From Halocafeteria seosinensis (Eukaryota; Sar; Bigyra; Bicosoecida), in the NCBI GenBank assembly GCA_001687465.1, contig LVLI01000195.1, positions 50,872-114,871 on the forward strand: a stretch of DNA of 64,000 nucleotides, written 5' to 3'. Positions 32,285-42,976 of this stretch are shown here, piece after piece (the first letter of the stretch is position 1; the number at the start of each line of letters is the position of its first letter). A program made the translations under genes and the position numbers. The notes beneath the pieces were generated by a model. That model saw nothing but the letters and a program-made list of their open reading frames with translations. It was not told the origin of the DNA and ran no database searches.

Positions 32285-34423
32285 ATGAGTGACCAACAGG
32301 TACGTCCGTCCACCCTGGGAAGTGTATGAATGGTGATGTGCTCCAGCTGGACCGCTGTTCTCTGCTTCAGCTTGCTGTCGCTGGTTCCAATGGGAAAAAG
32401 TACCGGGGAAATGCGGGGCAATCAAGCAGTGCACAATTCCCGGCGGGTCAAAAGTTTATCCCTGTGAGTGGTCCGCCACCAAGGGAAGTCTCACACAGAA
32501 ACGAGGGTGGAAGGCAACCACCTGCGCCGGCAGCTTGGAACACCGCTCAACCCGAGGAAATGAAACACAGGGAACAAAGCCCTATAGAGCATCAAGGTCA
32601 GGACCATTCGCGTATGGCACTGCAACAGATTTCAACATTAAACCGTAACGAGTGGAACGCGGATAAGGGCACATATCCTCAGGACGATGACGCCAATGGA
32701 AGTTTGGGGACTGAATCCCCATATCCATATTCATATCCACAGGACTTCGGAGCTGAGCCTGCAAACCAGGGACCTGCTTATCAAGGCAAGTACTGTATGA
32801 AGAGAATACATACACTAATGGGAAAGACGAAAAGTCAATGTATTTGCTACAACACGCTTCAACGTGGTACAGAATACTATCCCGAGCAGTTCGGCGTTAC
32901 TGGAGGAGGATTCATGGGTTCACCTGAACACTTGGAACCTACGAGAAAGTACCTAAGCACCCTTAGTACGTACAATTACTTGTTCCATATTGTAAGGCCA
33001 CAGTTAGAATTGTTCAATGAACGCTTTTGTGCATACGATCCAGGAGGCGTACTTGCGCTGATTTGCCTCCTTCTGGTTGTTGTTGCTTTAAGTGTTCCGA
33101 ACTGGGGAGAGTGTGGAACGTTTCATTTTGGTCTTTTCCAGGTGGAGACCTCAGCTGAAGGAGTAAGTAGGTTGGACCCGTTTCAGGAGCGTACCACACG
33201 TTGTACCCCGTACAGTTTCAGTTTGTCACGTTTGTTGACTGGGTTGACTCCCTTACCCGCAGACGTGTTCGCTGGGATTCCATGGGTATTCTGAAGCTCC
33301 TGATTTCGCTAACACGTTCAACACTGGGCGAGTTCTTATTGTACTCTCTGTGCCCCCCTTATTGGTGCTTCTTTGCCTCCCGCGACGGTCAACATATCGG
33401 GGAGTTATCAGCGTAGCAAGCGTAGCGGGTAAGCAAGTATCTCGCGGAGTGTCTGGAGAGTACAACAACATTGGAACAATGTAGATACCATGCAGTGGCA
33501 TTTCTTCTATGCAATACAATTATCATGTCCGTGGTAATCGAAGATGAAAAAATGCCTGCGTTGATCTACGCTCTGTCTGACTGTTCCACGGTTCCCTACA
33601 GCCCCTATGCTGACTCTGATACTTCTTCGTGCAGCTTGGAGGTATCCTTTTCCATGTTTGCAGCGGCGTCAGCATTGCTAATGTTATACGCCTTCATTCT
33701 TACCTACTGCTATAACGTATATGATTCCGACTTCTCAACACAGTCTCTGTGGTATGATGACTCGCGGTCATCGCTTCTGCACGCAGACCACTCGAAGTAC
33801 AACGGCGGCAGCGTTCACCCTGACCGCGCACCGGGCAGTGGGAGTGTGCCGCGTAAGTCTACTCCATGCTTCCTTGTTTGAGGATAACCGAGCGACACTG
33901 AGGATTGCTTGTTGTCAAGATCACAGAGCCTGAAAAGGACGCAGAAAGCAACAGCTCTGTACTCAGCTCCACTGCTAAATCTAGCGGTAAAAGTTTTGCT
34001 AAGACTGTCGGAAAAAAATTTGGCAAGTTTGCTGCAAATAAGCTATCTAGCCACGTTCCAGGTAATCCAGCATAATCGGAGTACTACTCCTGCTATTGTC
34101 TCCTGTAGGCTTCGTTCCCCGTACAGGTCTATCGACTCTTCACTCTGTTGGCAGCAGTGACGCTGTGACAAGCATGGGAAGAAGTGTCTACCAAGGAATG
34201 ACTGGAGGCGGTGGAGGTGGTGGTGAGCCAACAACAGCGCTGCCAGGTTCAGGTGAGCAACAGCAAGATGCTCCAGTGTTTGGCGCAGGAGCCTCAAGTG
34301 CCACAGGTAAGGCTAGACTTAGATGCGACAGTTGCGTTGAGTGATAAAATCAATAGTGCCAATTACTCCATCACAGGATACAATTTCCCAACTGACGAAG
34401 GCGGTGCTGGAGCTGGGAATTGA
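32285..34423 (+). CDS. Long four-TM claudin/PMP22-like protein with Pro/Gln-rich N-terminus (526 aa, 9 exons)
   Basis: Exons are 32285-32299, 32371-32785, 32873-32965, 33008-33162, 33263-33428, 33496-33852, 33927-34061, 34109-34306 and 34377-34423. After a hydrophilic N-terminus of ~175 residues come TM1 (GGVLALICLLLVVVALSV) and a W...C loop (PNWGECGTFHFGLF, then TCSLGF), as in claudin-type tetraspans. TM2 contains VLIVLSVPPLLVLLCL, TM3 contains ISVASVAGVAFLLCNTII, and TM4 is MFAAASALLMLYAFILTY. A Gly/Gln-rich cytosolic tail follows. Introns 1 and 4 are phase 0 and the rest phase 1. Intron 2 appears to be GC-AG (CAAG/GCAAGT). The third intron (42 nt as drawn) is uncertain; a 48-nt alternative also keeps the frame. 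The role is unknown; a cell-surface structural or scaffold role is only a guess. Confidence 0.68.
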
Positions 34424-35063
34424 TTGAGCAGGTGCTCCACTCCCGTCAGATGAAGGGATGTGGTCACTTCAGTGTGTAATACTGTGTATCAATGGAGTCG
34501 CATGCGACTTGCCTCCGATGATTGAGTTGGTATCAGCCCTGTTAGTTCCTACTAGACAGCTATGGTTACCACATACGAAGTTGACTCACACCAGTGACTA
34601 GACTGCAGACTACGGCAGCACGGTACGTGGAAGCAGCAAAGAGATTGAGCCCTAGACGTGAACATGAATGATACGTCACTCTGTTCAAATCTTCCTTCTT
34701 GAAGGCACTATCTCTTCGTCTACATCCAGCTATTCAATCAATTCTGATGAGTCATCCATGGTTTAAATCACCTTCACACCGGAATGCGCGCGCGCGCGCA
34801 AACCCTGGGGTATCTACGGCGCACATGCTACATGTTTCATAGTACAACGTGTTATTTTGTTGAGAAAATTTCCTCCGCTTTCCACATTTGTGAATGCATT
34901 AGATTACCGCTCAATAACTGGAGCATCCACAGCAACCCTAAGCCTTTGTTGGAAGCTTTTGGCAGCATTCCTGCCGTTTAACGCGCGCAATTTGAACAGC
35001 TTCACCTGTTGGCCGCCATTGTATCGTGTTTAGCAAAGGACCAACGACGCAAGAAGTACCAGC
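34424..35063. other. Intergenic region with a (GC)7 tract
   Basis: About 640 bp. The only marked feature is an alternating GC tract of 14 bp at 34786-34799. No gene is supported. The region should contain the promoter of the CBM20-kinesin gene. Confidence 0.4.
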
Positions 35064-38000
35064 ATGCTGAAGATGTTCATGGGCTCTCGTGGCGCCGCGA
35101 GAGTAGGCGTCGAGAGCATCAATGTTCAGTTCAGGGTCCGATATGATAGATCCAGCGAGGAGGAAACTGTGTCGATTCTCGGCAACATTCCACAGGTTGG
35201 TAATGGTGATACAATTGTTGAGATACAAGTGCATCGAACTTTTTAATTTTATTGCATCCAATGCAGCTTGGAGAAAATGCTGTGGATAAAGCAATTCCCA
35301 TGGACTACGACGCAGAATCTGGATTATGGACCTTCAGTTGTCAGGTTAGTCTAGTCTGGAACCACCGAGAACTCAGCGCATCGCACAACGAAGGTGATTA
35401 CCGCAGATTGAGAAAGGAACAAAGTTCCATTATCGCTACGTTGTACGCAACACAAGCAACGGTTCTGAGTTCTCAGAATCAGGGATTTACAGAGGATTGA
35501 CGCTGGTATGTGCAAGAGGTTGGGCCTACAATGTGTCAACGCAAACCTGAAACTGAGGTGGCATGTCTCACTACAGGGTATTGAAGAGCTATCGAAATTT
35601 CCAAAGGAGTTAAGAATCGAAGATAAATGGCAAAGATATGAAAAGTCTCAGAAAGTGCTCCCTGAAGAAAGCAACAATACTTGCACGATAGTCACCCAAA
35701 GCCAGGTAGGACCTGGGGATGCTCAAGTAGACGAACTTTTTGCAAATCGAAGTGAAGCCAATGCTGAGTCATCTTTCTTCAATAGCATGCTTAAGGAGAA
35801 AGTTGATAGCATGACGGAAGAGCTGCAGAACCAGAACACGCGCTTAACTAAGGAAGTCCAAGAGATGCGGGAGAAGATTAAGTCATTCAAGTCCGTTGAA
35901 GAAGAGTGTCTCCGTGTAAAACTAGAAAATGCACAGATGCAAGCTGATGCAGCGGAACAGGAAAAGAAAGACCAGAAGAAGATAAAGGAATTAGAAGCTT
36001 CTAAAGCCGACTTAGAAAAACGACTAAACGACGCCGAGAACGAGCTCCAGGCTACACGCGAGAACGTGCACCAAGTTTCTACTCAAAGCCGCATCGCCAA
36101 GGCCAGAGAAGAGTCTGCCGTGTCCAATAGTGAAACGGAGCTCGCGGTAAGTCAACGGTTACGAAAATCGCAATGACCCAGTGTTTGAATTATTAAAGCT
36201 CTATCTGCAGAAAGTGCGCGCTGAGGTCTTCGTTAAGGATAGTACCATTTCTTCTCTTGAGAACCAGCTTGAAGATTTGAGAGAACGCAACGTAGATCTG
36301 GAGAAAGAGAACCACCGCCACCTAGCGGATGTGTGGAAGTCTAGAGATGCAGTACAGCAGATTAAGAAGCAGCTGCAAGAAGCGGAAACCAAGCTCAGCG
36401 GTTGTAATCATGAACTCCATCATCGAAACTCTCAATATCGACGGCTTGAACTCGATCTTCAAAGGCAATCGGAAGCCGCAAAGCGCCAGGAAAACTCGCT
36501 TCGTGAAGAAATTCAAAAGAATAAGGACGCTCTTAACAAAGCAAACGCGCAACTTCAGGAGCGCGATGATACTATCAGTACCCTTAGAGAAGAGATTCGT
36601 CAGCTCAAGACGGACATCAAGACTCAAGACAGACGTACCACATTGTCTCGGTTTAGCTTGGGTACTTCATTGAGAGAAGCTCAACTTGATGACAATGAGA
36701 ACGAAGCGGAAAGTTCTGAAGACCTTCTTCTGAAAGTTGCCGGAAAGGACCTGGGAGGCGGTCGTTGTCTACCTGATGCCGAAAAGCTTCAAGAGCTCTT
36801 GGATGCCGATGCTCGAGCCGAGCAGAACTCATTAGCCTTGGAAGAGTCCAAGAAAGAACTGGAGTCGTCGAAAAAAGCACTTGAGGAAATGAAGGAGAAA
36901 GTCAGCTCCCTAGAGGATGAGCTTCAATCTTGGAAAGACAAATATGCCAAGATTCAATTGGAAAACAGACAACTCTTTAACCAAGTCCTCGAACTCAAAG
37001 GCAATATCCGTGTATTTGCACGCGTCAGACCCATGTTGTCTAAGGAGCAAACTGAAGATGAGGAATGCCCTAGCATTATCGCTCCGGAATCAGACTCTGT
37101 AGTGGTCCACGAGAAGCAAACCCATCACGACGGAAGCAGCGAGGAACGTAAAACTTATCGATTTGACAGGGTCTTCGGCTCTCAGTCTACTCAAGAGGAG
37201 GTGTACGATGAAGTGCAAGGCTTAGTCCGCAGTGTTGTGGATGGTTATACGGTATGCATTTTTGCTTACGGACAGACCGGCTCTGGAAAAACTTACACTA
37301 TGCAGGGAACGGAAACCGAACCTGGCATCAATTCCAGGGCTTTGAAAGACTTGTTCACACTGATCGAAAATCGTTCGGACGTAAACAGTTTTGAAGTGAG
37401 CGCTTCTATGCTGGAGATCTATAATGAATCAATTTATGATTTATTGGCGGGATCTAGGCCCACCGAGGGAAACAATTCTTTGACTCTGCGTCAGCATCCG
37501 AAACGCGGGGCGTATGTCGAGGGACTGAGCTCCCAAAAGGTGGAAAAACTTGATGACATCGAACAAGTAATGGAAACCGCTCGCAAACATCGTTCTGTTA
37601 CTACAACCTCCATGAACGATGTGTCCAGCCGCAGTCATATGATTATGCAGGTACATGTAAAGGGTCACAATGCCGTGACAGGAAAGACGACTCATTCAAC
37701 GATGTACTTGGTAGATCTCGCTGGATCAGAACGGCTCAAACGGTCGGAAGCCGATGGTAAGGCGTTAAAGGAGGCACAACATATCAACAAGAGTCTTTCG
37801 GCTTTGGGGAACGTTATGTCTTCTCTTCAGTCACACAGCTCTCATATCCCTTACAGGGATTCCAAGTTGACTCATTTGCTGATGAACGCTCTCGGAGGCC
37901 CGAATAAGGCGCTGATGGTGGTGCAGCTCTCGCCAACTGCAGAAAGTGTCCAAGAGAGTGTTTGTTCGCTAAACTTTGCCAGTAGGACCGCCAAAGTGGA

Positions 38001-39090
38001 ACTCGGTAGGGCCGTTAACGGAAACGAATTGAACTCTGTATCTACGTCGAAACTGTCGAAGGAGGTTCAGACACTACGCCAAAAGCTTTCCGAAGCAGCA
38101 GAGAAAGAAAGAGAAGCAAGGGTATCTGAGAAGTCCGCGCGAGAGAAATACGAAGCTCAGAGGGCAGGTATAGAACGCGAACGGGCAGCATGGTCCTCCG
38201 AGCGTGCTCGATTGGAATGCGAGGTGCAAGACCTTCGACACAAGTTAGGCAAACCTGGAGGAGACTCAAGCCAGGCTTCTAGCGGACTTGGCGAACAGGG
38301 GCAGCCAAAGCGTAGTAAAACGGATCATGCACCCCCTAGGACTCCTCAAACCACGAGTGCGAAGTCTAGCAGTTCAAGATTTGCTACATGCCCTTCATCT
38401 TCTAAGCGTACCCGAGCAGCGGTGTCTCAGTATAGCCAATACAATTTGCGAACTCCTAGATCGGTCAAACGCAAGGACGAAGCCTCCACAGCTCTCAAAA
38501 CTTCGGATGTGGGCAACCGTCCTGGCAGGACTGCTACTCCCCGGGACAAGGTAACTTCTACATCGCGCCAACCGAATCCGAAAAGGCCTCCAAGTTCCCA
38601 CGGTCCTTCCCGTAGAGGCGACACGAGCACCCTGGTGAAAGAAACTGCAGCAATGAGTAGTAGGAAAGCTGCGGTAAAATCTTCTAGGACGAAAGAAGAC
38701 TCTAGTCGCACCAAACGCATGCGGACTGAAAATGAAGCTAGTACCACGGCTTCAGCTCAACATGACGCCGACCAGGAAGCGAAAACCGCTACAGTCTCCA
38801 ACGAGGAGGGCAAGGAGGCTACCGTCAACACTACTAAACGTTCTGAGAGTTTCGCTGGAGACAGTGACGAGGGTGGTGATGAGAATCACGGACCCGAAGA
38901 TATCAAGCTGATCACAATCGAAGACGGAACTTCGGCGAAGCGATATCTAACGTACGATGAAAGCCGTATGCAATACCAGAGCCCGTCAACAGGAAAGTGG
39001 CGTCCAGGAAATCAGGGACGCCTCCCGGCCTCCCCTGTGGAGGATCAGCAAGAAGGAGCGGAGAGCTCGGTCCCTGTTGATCAGTTGTAA
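35064..39090 (+). CDS. Kinesin-14 with N-terminal CBM20 starch-binding domain (1252 aa, 5 exons)
   Basis: Exons are 35064-35195, 35267-35344, 35407-35505, 35577-36146 and 36211-39090. All introns are phase 0. Residues ~20-105 form a CBM20 fold split over three exons: VQFRVRYD, VSILGNIPQLGEN, AIPMDYDAESGLWTFSCQIE, KGTKFHYRYVVRN and SGIYRGLTL, matching the V.F.V, G....LG, W...v.lp, FEYKYV and NR.l pattern of starch-binding domains. Residues ~110-550 are coiled coil. The neck ELKGNIRVFARVRP (~553), typical of kinesin-14, leads into the motor: GQTGSGKTYT (647-656), SSRSH, DLAGSER and LNFASRTAKVELG (ending ~895). The 360-residue tail is basic and Ser/Thr-rich, ending in an acidic segment. CBM20 binds alpha-glucan granules, and kinesin-14 motors walk to the minus end. 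A starch-granule carrier or tether is inferred. Confidence 0.88.
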
Positions 39091-39262
39091 CGAGCTAGCT
39101 AGCTAGCTACCAGTAGTTACCCTTTGAGAATTGGAGTTGTAACGTTGTAAGTTGTAATGCGTGCGTAATTAATGAGTCCCGTAGATGAGAGAGGAAAGAA
39201 AAATTCATCACATAGATAGTCTATCCAATTAGTTACTAGTAGTGTATGCACGTACCCTTAAT

Positions 39263-40925
39263 ATGTCAACGCCACGTCGGGAATTTACGGTGGATCGAGA
39301 GGATCTTCTGCGGCGTATCCGCTCTCTGATTGCGATTCCCTCGATTACGGGGAATGCCCATGAAGAACGTCGGGTAAGTTGCTTTCACCAGTTAGGGGAC
39401 TGTATACTTAGTACTGTAGTGGGAGATGCAGGCTGCTGAACATGTGGCTGAATGGATGAGGGAATGCCAAGCTGATGAAGTGTCGGTGAAATCTGTGCAG
39501 ATGCATGAGTTACAGCAAGACTCTAGTTTCCCCGGAATCGAAGTAGAGCGTGATACCGCCACATTTGCTTACGGAGGTATGCAGCCTTTGTCCATGCGAA
39601 CTCCTCGGCGGTATGGTACGACTTGAGCCTTGCAGTGATTCAAGGAAGCGATCCTGGACCCTCCGTGATGCTCCTCGGGCATAGTGAGTGAATAGCGAAG
39701 CTAATTGGCTGGAGACAGCCTCGAGGAACTCACGTGTTGTTTGGTTCCTCTTGGCAGTCGATGTTGTTCCTGTAGGTGATGTCAGCCAGTGGACGCATAA
39801 TCCTTTCGACGCTACGGAAGTGGACGGCAAGGTGGGTAGTACAGCAATTACATTTGAATTGAGCATGTGGTCACTAGATGAGATATTGTGACTGTTTGTT
39901 TTTTTTTTCTTCATTTTCTGCAGCTTTATGGAAGAGGATCATGTGATATGAAGTCTGGTGTATGCGCTGCGTTCTCCGTGTTCCAGCATTTTGCTAGAAA
40001 TCGACAGTTCCCTGGGAGTGTGAAACTACTTGTCGTGTCTGGAGAGGAAGACGGGGGCAGTGGTTGCTTAGCCGCTGTAAGGAATGGATGTGATGCTGAT
40101 GTCTGTTATATTCCAGAGCCTACAGTGCAAGCGGGAGGTGGAGAGCCGACTGCAGTGGTGGCCCATGGCGGCTCCGTGACACTGTCTGTAAAGCTAGTCG
40201 GTAAGAGTGCCCATGCTTCTTCGCGAGCGCATGGTGTCAATGTTATGGATCACTTAAGCCCTGTTCTAGATGTAAGGGTCTTCTGCATTTCATGTTTTAC
40301 GTCATAGTACCTCCAGCTCCGTTTGTTTCCGCAGGGACTAAGAGACTCCGAGCGGGAAATAAACTTGAAAGAAACGAATCCAATAATGCGGGCCATAGGA
40401 GATATACCATACGCTACATCGATTGGTAAGATCCAAGGAGGCGAATGGGCATCCACTGTGATGGACGAGCTAAGCATGGAAGTTCGTTGCGGCGTTGCTT
40501 TGGGAGAAACCGTAGGAAGTGCCATCACTCGAATTAAGAACACAGTGTTGGAACGATGCAAATCGGATCCATGGTTGGCGGAACACCCGCCTAGAATATC
40601 AAGCATAGGGGGTGAGTTTGCTGGATCCAATATTGATCCGCAACATACTATTGTTCGATTACTTAGAGAAGCCCATCGGGAAGTCTACGGGGCCGAAGTG
40701 GTTGCCAGAGCTACTCCTTATGGATGTGATATGCGGATATTGGTGCATGAATTAGGCACCTCAACTTGTGTATATGGTCCAGGAAGTATCTCAGAAGCGC
40801 ATGCCATAGACGAATTCGTTAGCATTTCAGATGTCCTTGATGTGGCCAGGGTTCTACATTCAGCTGTGCTGAGAGCTCTGTCTTCCAAAGATAGTCTCGA
40901 GAGACAGGGAACATCTCATTCTTGA
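39263..40925 (+). CDS. M20-family metallopeptidase / amidohydrolase, ArgE/DapE/ACY1-like (438 aa, 6 exons)
   Basis: Exons are 39263-39373, 39432-39576, 39636-39683, 39758-39831, 39924-40271 and 40335-40925. Borders are GT-AG and phases are continuous. M20 landmarks in order: LIAIPSITG near the N-terminus; LLGHIDVVPVGD, where exons 3-4 rebuild the metal-binding H-x-D; NPFDATEVDGKLYGRGSCDMK with the bridging Asp; GEEDGGSG with the catalytic/metal Glu pair; CYIPEPT; GKSAHAS in the dimerisation domain; and SEAHAIDE with the last metal-binding His. The family hydrolyses N-acyl or peptide bonds with two Zn or Co ions. The spacing suits acetylornithine deacetylase/succinyl-diaminopimelate desuccinylase-like members. 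The exact substrate is undetermined. No obvious targeting peptide is seen, which suggests the cytosol. Confidence 0.87.
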
Positions 40926-41823
40926 GGCATTCATAAAAATTCTAACTTATTCTCTGCATCTGCAGATACAGCATCGGACCCATCTGAGCATAGATGCGGT
41001 AGCAGGTAGTAATTGAGGCTGCGCCCTGGATCCTGCAGCGGGACATCGTCCCCCGGCCCCATGACGACAAGGGGCTATAAAGTCGAGTAGGGAGTTGAAT
41101 TAGATCCCGTTAGTTAGTTAGCATTAATTGTCCGCGGTAGAATGGACGATTTCCGTACGAAACGTAAGTGCACCCTTGGTATCGGGTATGGGTCGGATAG
41201 TATCCACGGTGGATACTGTGTCAGTAAACATCCGCTGTCTAACCGTCGTTTCCCTTTCCACGATTTGGCTGTCTTCTGGCGCTTTCTTGTCCCCCTTTTT
41301 GCTCTTACATGGATATGCCCTACAAGGGGCGCTGCTGGTGCCTATGTGCCTGAGAATATGTGTCCTGCATCCAGTGTAATGTAGTATCAACTGTGGGAAT
41401 AGCCGTCTGCGCGCGCATGGCAGGTTGTGCTCTCTAAATAGGGGCCAAAGAGTGATATCCAGAAGATGCAGATAACACGAGGCCGTCTTGTATTGCACCT
41501 TCCTTAGGATCTGATAGTTGGAGGGTTGTCATTGTATGGCTGTAGTGTAGTGGAAAGGAATATCCCTTGGGCGCCGCCGAGGTATCCTCGTGGTATCCAC
41601 TACCGTTTACAGAGGTTAATGCGCTTCCCAATTTTGCTGATGCAGGTTCAAAAGATGTTCTTTAATTCAGCACGCGAACTTTAGCTGTTACGTATGACTA
41701 GTAGTGGAGAGGAGAGGATATCTTGTTGAGTGAACGCGCAGAGAGCCTCGTTGTAACCCCAGGTTTGGCTTCGCGCGCTTGGGGAATAGGGCAATGCATG
41801 GTAGCACTTGAATAGTCGAGGGA
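40926..41823. other. Intergenic region, about 0.9 kb
   Basis: No supported gene. An ATG at 41142 is followed after 22 nt by a GTAAGT donor, which could be a first exon, but no matching downstream exon was found. Short GTTAGTTAGTTAG runs occur near 41107-41119. The segment lies between the M20 gene and the AP2 gene, both on the plus strand. Confidence 0.35.
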
Positions 41824-42615
41824 ATGAAGCAACAAGGGTCTTCTTACGTGGGGGTAGTCCGCGATGGACACAAATGGAAAGCACAGATATCATACGCAAC
41901 GGACGGCCCTGAACGACGAATTCGCAATCTGGGGAGGTTTGATACAGAAGGCGAAGCCGCGCAAGCGTATGATACTGCGGCCATTAGTATCCGAGGAATC
42001 GCACACGCAAAAGTTAACTTCCCTGAAGACTATGGTCTGGGTGATGGCCAAAAGGCTCGCAAGCACGCTAGAGGAATTACTTCAAGATCGACACAACCCG
42101 AAATGCAACCGCCGCGCACCAATGATTCACAGGGTGTATTGAAGAAACAAAGGACATGTGAAGTTTCGAAAGATTGCGGGGGTTACCAATCTGCTGCAAA
42201 ACCTGAATCAACGGAAATAACGTTAGGTGGGGACAACAGCACATCTATCGGATCGATTTCTCCACGAATTGCAGCGGCAGCTGCTGCCTTAGTTGCTGCT
42301 TCTGATCCGGACGTTCACCCAGGGTTGGAACCTTCTGATCATGTCACGTATTTCATTAACAGTAGTAGCGGGGATATATGTAGCACTCAGGTATATAGTC
42401 GGTCCCTCAGCTCTCAAGCGCAGGTATGCCATACAGAGAGTAGTGCTGACTCTCCAGCTGTGGCCACAGTGCCGGGGCTGCAACGTAGCAGTTACCAAGG
42501 TGATTCGGTGGAGCCTCACGCACCTAGCAAAGGAGTAAGCGTGCTTGATGTATATAACAAATGTGAGAGTGATGGTGAAGCGTCCCCTGCTCCTGTTCAG
42601 TCTTGGACAAATTAG
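41824..42615 (+). CDS. AP2/ERF-domain protein (263 aa, single exon)
   Basis: Residues ~7-66 form one AP2 domain: SSYVGVVRDGHKWKAQIS, then NLGRFDTEGEAAQAYDTAAI, then RGIAHAKVNFPEDYG, with the conserved YxGV, LG.F.T.EEAA.AYD and NFP cores. The rest (~70-263) is low-complexity, Ser/Ala-rich and without a known domain, as is usual in algal AP2 proteins. AP2 domains bind DNA as plant-type transcription factors and also occur in mobile-element proteins. Unlike the AP2 copies at 50-62 kb, this one has no intron in the domain and its flanks are not repeated, so it looks like a settled single-copy regulator. Nuclear location is assumed. Confidence 0.82.
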   Translation: MKQQGSSYVGVVRDGHKWKAQISYATDGPERRIRNLGRFDTEGEAAQAYDTAAISIRGIAHAKVNFPEDYGLGDGQKARKHARGITSRSTQPEMQPPRTNDSQGVLKKQRTCEVSKDCGGYQSAAKPESTEITLGGDNSTSIGSISPRIAAAAAALVAASDPDVHPGLEPSDHVTYFINSSSGDICSTQVYSRSLSSQAQVCHTESSADSPAVATVPGLQRSSYQGDSVEPHAPSKGVSVLDVYNKCESDGEASPAPVQSWTN

Positions 42616-42976
42616 TTTTGGTGCAGTAACGACGCTGCCCACGTTAGTTTAACTTAGTTAGTTAATTAGAACTCCCAACTCCTTATTTGTTTTAGAATGG
42701 GTATACAGTTTCGCCATTATGTTAAATGTCCCAACGGCGTTCTTTGAATTTGGGTTTTGGATACCAACGTGCATAGTCTTACGATTCCCATGTTGAAGTT
42801 GTGAAGGTAACAAAAGATTGTCGTCTCGTTGGTTAACGTCTGCGTCGTCTGCTGCACGCGAGGAACGTGGTCTCCTTTATCACGCAATTTGAGAGGTTTA
42901 TTCAGCATTTTCTTTCGGTGGCTGCTTGGAACACAGCCGCTAGGTCAATTTGGGAACGGAACGGCTGGAAAACACA
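42616..42976. other. Intergenic region between AP2 gene and Tudor-repeat gene
   Basis: About 360 bp between two plus-strand genes, with TTAGTTAGTTAATTAG runs just after the AP2 stop. No gene is seen. Confidence 0.4.

Noticed and set aside
34786-34799. (GC)7 alternating tract as a Z-DNA or regulatory element
   Set aside because: Only 14 bp; too short to claim a function, so it is just noted in the intergenic entry.
41142-41163. ATG followed by a GTAAGT donor as a first exon of the 41.8-kb AP2 gene
   Set aside because: It would need a ~650-nt intron, far longer than others here, and no acceptor joins the AP2 frame correctly; the AP2 ORF has its own ATG.
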